From assembly GCA_002311635.1 (NCBI GenBank), contig DBZJ01000168.1, positions 1-7,701 of the forward strand: a stretch of 7,701 nt of DNA, written 5' to 3'. A model generated the notes under the pieces. The model saw only the letters and a program-made list of their open reading frames with translations. It did not search any database and had not been told where the DNA came from. The position numbers and the translations under genes are program-made. Positions 5,341 to 7,701 of the stretch are shown here, in pieces. Numbering within the stretch: the stretch's first letter is position 1; each line of letters starts with the position of its first letter. The DNA is from Syntrophaceae bacterium UBA1163 (lineage in GTDB: Bacteria > Desulfobacterota > BSN033 > UBA1163).

Positions 5341-6614
5341 AACAGAGAGAAGACGGAAGCATGGCTTGGAAAGTCCTGGGAGGGGGTCTTCCTGTCCTAT
5401 TGATCCTGGGGCTGATCTTGGGATGGATGACAGGAGTCGCTTGGGGCGACAATTCCCTCTGCTTCGGTTGTCATCAAGACGAGTCGCTAAAAAAGCAAGA
5501 TGCCCGGGGTAAGAGTATTTCGCTTTTTGTGTCCGAGGCAGTGTATAAGAACTCGGTCCATGCAAAAATGTCCTGTTCAGACTGCCACACCCATATTAAG
5601 GATGACAAACATGCGGAAGGCGGGCAGAAGGCGGCGGATAAAGGGGTAAACTGTGCAACGTGCCACGGTAAGGCGGAGAAAGAATACCTGCAGGGCCTTC
5701 ATTCCAAAATGATCATGAAGGGGACAGAGAGGGCAGCCAATTGTTATGATTGTCACGGAAAGCATAATATCCTGCCAAGCAAGGATCCCAAATCGATGAC
5801 CAACGTTTCCAACATCGAAAAGACCTGTGATCGCTGCCATTCGAATGTGGAATTTGTCAAGCAACATGCCTTGGGGGCGGCCCTGCCCGAAGGGGAATTT
5901 AAGAGAAGCGTCCACGGCAAAACAGGGGAGGTGACCTGTACGAGCTGCCATGGAGGGCATAATTTGAGGTCTCTGATCGATCCTAAATCAACGATCTTCC
6001 GATCGAACATTCCCCAAACGTGTGGTGCATGCCACCCTGACATCACCAAAGAATTTACAGAGAGCATCCATGGAGAGCTGGCGGCCAGAGGGAGAACGGA
6101 CTCGCCCACCTGCACCACCTGCCACGGGTTTCACGGGATCAAAGCGAAGGTGGATCCCGACTCTCCGGTCAACGAGAAGCGAATCGCCTTAACGACGTGC
6201 CCACAGTGCCATGCGGCGGAGCGAATTTCAAAAGAATATAAAATCACCACGACACCGGTAAAATCCTACTACGATAGTTTTCACGGGCTTTCTTATCGTG
6301 GCGGAGATACCTATTCGGCCAACTGTGCCAGTTGTCACGGGGTCCATGATATCCGGCCTTCCTCAGATCCAAAATCGATGATCAGCAAAAATAATTTGCA
6401 AAAGACCTGTGGAACCTGTCACCCGGGAGCTTCGGTGAACTTTGCAAAAGGGAAGATGCATGCCGTCGCCTCGATCAGCGGTCAAGACATTGGCGAGAAG
6501 GTGGTTGGATGGGTGAAGATCGTGTACATTTTGCTGATCGTCGGCGTCATCGGAGGATTGACATTCTTTAACTTTATGGATTGGCTGAGAAAGACGATTG
6601 ACCGGGCACATTAA
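5337..6614 (+). CDS. Membrane-anchored undecaheme (11 CxxCH) cytochrome c
   Basis: 425 residues. An N-terminal hydrophobic segment (about 10-37, ending near A-W-G-D) serves as signal peptide or anchor for export; a C-terminal helix (about 390-414) anchors the protein, so the heme domain faces the periplasm. Eleven CxxCH sites start at Cys 42, 80, 106, 136, 164, 201, 229, 259, 288, 330 and 358. Non-motif histidines (75, 122, 193, 245, 316, 375), mostly in (S/L)xH contexts before heme sites, are likely distal ligands, giving bis-His low-spin hemes. Residues 136-168, 201-233, 259-292 and 330-362 are repeats of a two-heme unit: CxxCHGxH, usually D-P-K-S, then T-C-x-x-C-H. RBS AAGGAGG (5322-5328) lies 8 bases before ATG 5337. 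With the next gene it should pass electrons between the quinone pool and periplasmic or extracellular partners. No substrate-reductase motif such as CxxCK is seen. Confidence 0.93.
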   Translation: MKQREDGSMAWKVLGGGLPVLLILGLILGWMTGVAWGDNSLCFGCHQDESLKKQDARGKSISLFVSEAVYKNSVHAKMSCSDCHTHIKDDKHAEGGQKAADKGVNCATCHGKAEKEYLQGLHSKMIMKGTERAANCYDCHGKHNILPSKDPKSMTNVSNIEKTCDRCHSNVEFVKQHALGAALPEGEFKRSVHGKTGEVTCTSCHGGHNLRSLIDPKSTIFRSNIPQTCGACHPDITKEFTESIHGELAARGRTDSPTCTTCHGFHGIKAKVDPDSPVNEKRIALTTCPQCHAAERISKEYKITTTPVKSYYDSFHGLSYRGGDTYSANCASCHGVHDIRPSSDPKSMISKNNLQKTCGTCHPGASVNFAKGKMHAVASISGQDIGEKVVGWVKIVYILLIVGVIGGLTFFNFMDWLRKTIDRAH

Positions 6615-6634
6615 AAAGCAAGGAGTAGACTGCC

Positions 6635-7474
6635 ATGGCAAAGAAATACCTCAGAATGACATTGAATGAGAGAATGCAGCATCTCAATCTTGCCGTTAAT
6701 TTTACGCTCCTGGTCATCACAGGTTTTGCCTTAAGCTATTCAACCGCCTTCTGGGTTTCTCCCATTGCGGAAGCTCCTATGGGAATGACCCTACGAGGTT
6801 TTTTACATCGCCTCTGTGGTGTGGCTACGATTTTCCTGGGGGGCTATCACCTCTTGTACTTAGCCTTCACGGAGAGGGGGAGAGAAATTGCAAAGGATAT
6901 GATCCCGGGGTTGAAAGATGCCAAAGACCTCTGGGAGACGTTGAAGAACAACTTCTTCATCAATCGGCCGGCCAAAGAACTTAAAATGCCTCGCTTCAAT
7001 TTCCGGGAGAAGCTGGAATACCTGGGATTGATCTGGGGAACGATTGTCATGACTGTCACGGGGTTTATCCTTTGGTTTAAAACGCAATGGCTGATGTATT
7101 TCCCCATGTGGACTTGGGACGTTGCCCGGGCAATCCATTTCTATGAGGCGGTCTTAGCAACGCTCACCATTATCGTCTGGCATTTCTATTCCGTCGTCTT
7201 CAATCCCGATGTCTACCCCATGAGTTGGGCCTGGATTACAGGAGACCTTACCGAACATGAGATGGAAGAAGAGCACGGCCTGGAATTGGAGAGGATCAAA
7301 GACCAGCAGAAAGGAGAATTGAAGGAATTTGAGGAGTCCGCACCCGTGGGAGGTGGAAGGGTGTATGGCATCCATCGTGAAGGGAAAGAGAGAGAGAAAG
7401 GCCCGTCCCTTCGTCGCTTCTATGGGATCATTCAAGGTTTCAATGAAGCCATCAAGAATTGGAAGGGGACGTAG
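6635..7474 (+). CDS. Four-helix di-heme cytochrome b (formate dehydrogenase gamma / FdnI-like)
   Basis: 279 residues with four predicted membrane helices (about 18-40, 57-80, 127-150, 167-190). Histidines match the FdnI pattern: His16 at the start of helix 1, His58 in helix 2, and His168 and His183 in helix 4, 15 apart (compare His18, His57, His155 and His169 in E. coli FdnI). Two b hemes are therefore expected across the membrane; His72 is an extra histidine in helix 2. The opening N-E-R-M-Q-H-L-N and T-G-F motifs are typical of this superfamily. A hydrophilic, charged C-terminal tail of about 75 residues (from 204) is longer than in FdnI. RBS AAGGAG (6620-6625) lies 9 bases before ATG 6635; the gene is 20 bases after the cytochrome c. 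The pair should form a quinol:cytochrome c oxidoreductase-type unit. No formate dehydrogenase or hydrogenase subunit is adjacent. Confidence 0.9.
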   Translation: MAKKYLRMTLNERMQHLNLAVNFTLLVITGFALSYSTAFWVSPIAEAPMGMTLRGFLHRLCGVATIFLGGYHLLYLAFTERGREIAKDMIPGLKDAKDLWETLKNNFFINRPAKELKMPRFNFREKLEYLGLIWGTIVMTVTGFILWFKTQWLMYFPMWTWDVARAIHFYEAVLATLTIIVWHFYSVVFNPDVYPMSWAWITGDLTEHEMEEEHGLELERIKDQQKGELKEFEESAPVGGGRVYGIHREGKEREKGPSLRRFYGIIQGFNEAIKNWKGT

Positions 7475-7483
7475 AGGGAGGTA

Positions 7484-7519
7484 ATGGATTCTTTCCTATT
7501 CCGTCGTGAAACGAAATAA
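7484..7519 (+). other. Eleven-codon micro-ORF after the cytochrome b gene
   Basis: ATG 7484 to TAA 7517-7519 encodes M-D-S-F-L-F-R-R-E-T-K. AGGGAGG (7475-7481) directly follows the cytochrome b stop, but its distance to the ATG is only two bases, which is too short for good initiation. It could be a microprotein, the remnant of a lost downstream gene, or chance. Confidence 0.2.
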
Positions 7520-7532
7520 TTTAAGATTTTAG

Positions 7533-7600
7533 GCCCTATATATCCTCTGACTCCCACCATCCAAACCCCACCCAAATGGAGAGGATATATAGGGCTTTTT
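7533..7600 (+). terminator. Rho-independent-type terminator of the cytochrome operon
   Basis: GCCCTATATATCCTCT (7533-7548) and its perfect inverted copy (7580-7595) form a 16-bp stem, followed by CTTTTTATTT. The loop is unusually long (31 bases). It lies 58 bases after the cytochrome b stop and closes the operon. The stem is AT-rich in the middle, and the T-tract favours + strand termination. Confidence 0.8.
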
Positions 7601-7627
7601 ATTTGAGCCCCCCATTTTTGGGTGGGG
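7566..7627 (+). repeat. Second inverted repeat interlocked with the terminator
   Basis: CCCCACCCAAA (7566-7576), inside the terminator loop, is perfectly complementary to TTTGGGTGGGG (7617-7627) beyond the T-tract. The match extends through ATGG/CCAT with a two-T bulge. In addition GGGCT (7592-7596) can pair with AGCCC (7606-7610). In RNA these would form either a pseudoknot with, or alternatives to, the terminator stem. Confidence 0.6.
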
Positions 7628-7678
7628 GATTGCCGTTCGGAGTTTCCCGTTGTGGATAACGATGTTATCTCCCGTCCT

Positions 7679-7701
7679 GGTAACGTCAAGTGTTTTGTGT
7701 C
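7679..7701 (+). mobile_element. Possible left terminal inverted repeat of an IS256-family element (runs off window)
   Basis: From 7679 the sequence reads GGTAACGTCAAG then TGTTTTGTGTC. IS256-family ends typically start G-A/G-TA, carry GTC within the first ten bases, and have a TTGTGT block about 15-20 bases in. The fit is by memory of the family pattern, the element body is not visible, and only 23 bases are available, so this is tentative. The bases just before (7671-7678, CCCGTCCT) would be the target duplication. Confidence 0.35.

Noticed and set aside
7608..7628. G-quadruplex from the G-rich run after the terminator
   Set aside because: Only two G runs (GGG and GGGGG) are present; four are needed. 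A C-run/G-run hairpin explains the sequence better.
7655..7669. GATAAC-GAT-GTTATC palindrome as an operator or origin element
   Set aside because: Six-base arms with no adjacent gene or repeated copies in the window; the neighbouring TGTGGATAAC resembles a DnaA-box-like word by only one copy, which is not enough.

Overview
The window looks like a bacterial chromosome segment from an anaerobic, respiratory or syntrophic lineage, most plausibly Desulfobacterota (former Deltaproteobacteria). The pointers are an NtrC-type sigma-54 activator, a membrane-anchored multiheme cytochrome c paired with a cytochrome b, purine-rich RBSs with some GTG/TTG starts, and an intergenic repeat of CAAGTA/AAATTCCA-like words. 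The taxonomic call is an inference; there is no rRNA or marker gene here. All credible genes are on the + strand.

Left part (1-2334). The window opens in the 3' end of an IS200/IS605-type transposase gene, followed by the element's right-end hairpin. The element sits inside the 5' part of a yjbQ-family gene (thiamine-phosphate synthase-like, UPF0047), which has lost its N-terminus. Next come a PPP-family metallophosphatase, a spacer carrying a degenerate repeat, and a HAD-family hydrolase. A doubtful 68-codon ORF fills the gap before the regulator.

Middle (2335-4285). A complete NtrC-family response regulator (receiver, AAA+, Fis-type HTH) has a GSFTGA rather than GAFTGA sigma-54 contact loop. 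It is followed by a small AT-rich gene for a two-helix membrane protein and an AT-rich leader ending in a very good -24/-12 sigma-54 promoter (4231-4246).

Right part (4286-7474) is probably one operon driven by that promoter: two adjacent paralogous small membrane proteins sharing a QLIPAxIL..SFxGT signature, a stand-alone receiver protein, an 11-heme cytochrome c anchored at both ends, and a FdnI-like four-helix cytochrome b. The last two form a plausible quinone/multiheme cytochrome electron-transfer module, with no catalytic dehydrogenase or reductase subunit in view. The upstream activator is the obvious candidate regulator. The two small proteins have no function I recognise and are the most likely undescribed component.

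The operon ends at a 16-bp-stem terminator interlocked with a second inverted repeat. The last ~23 bases resemble the terminal inverted repeat of an IS256-family element running off the window. If so, the segment is bounded by insertion sequences on both sides.
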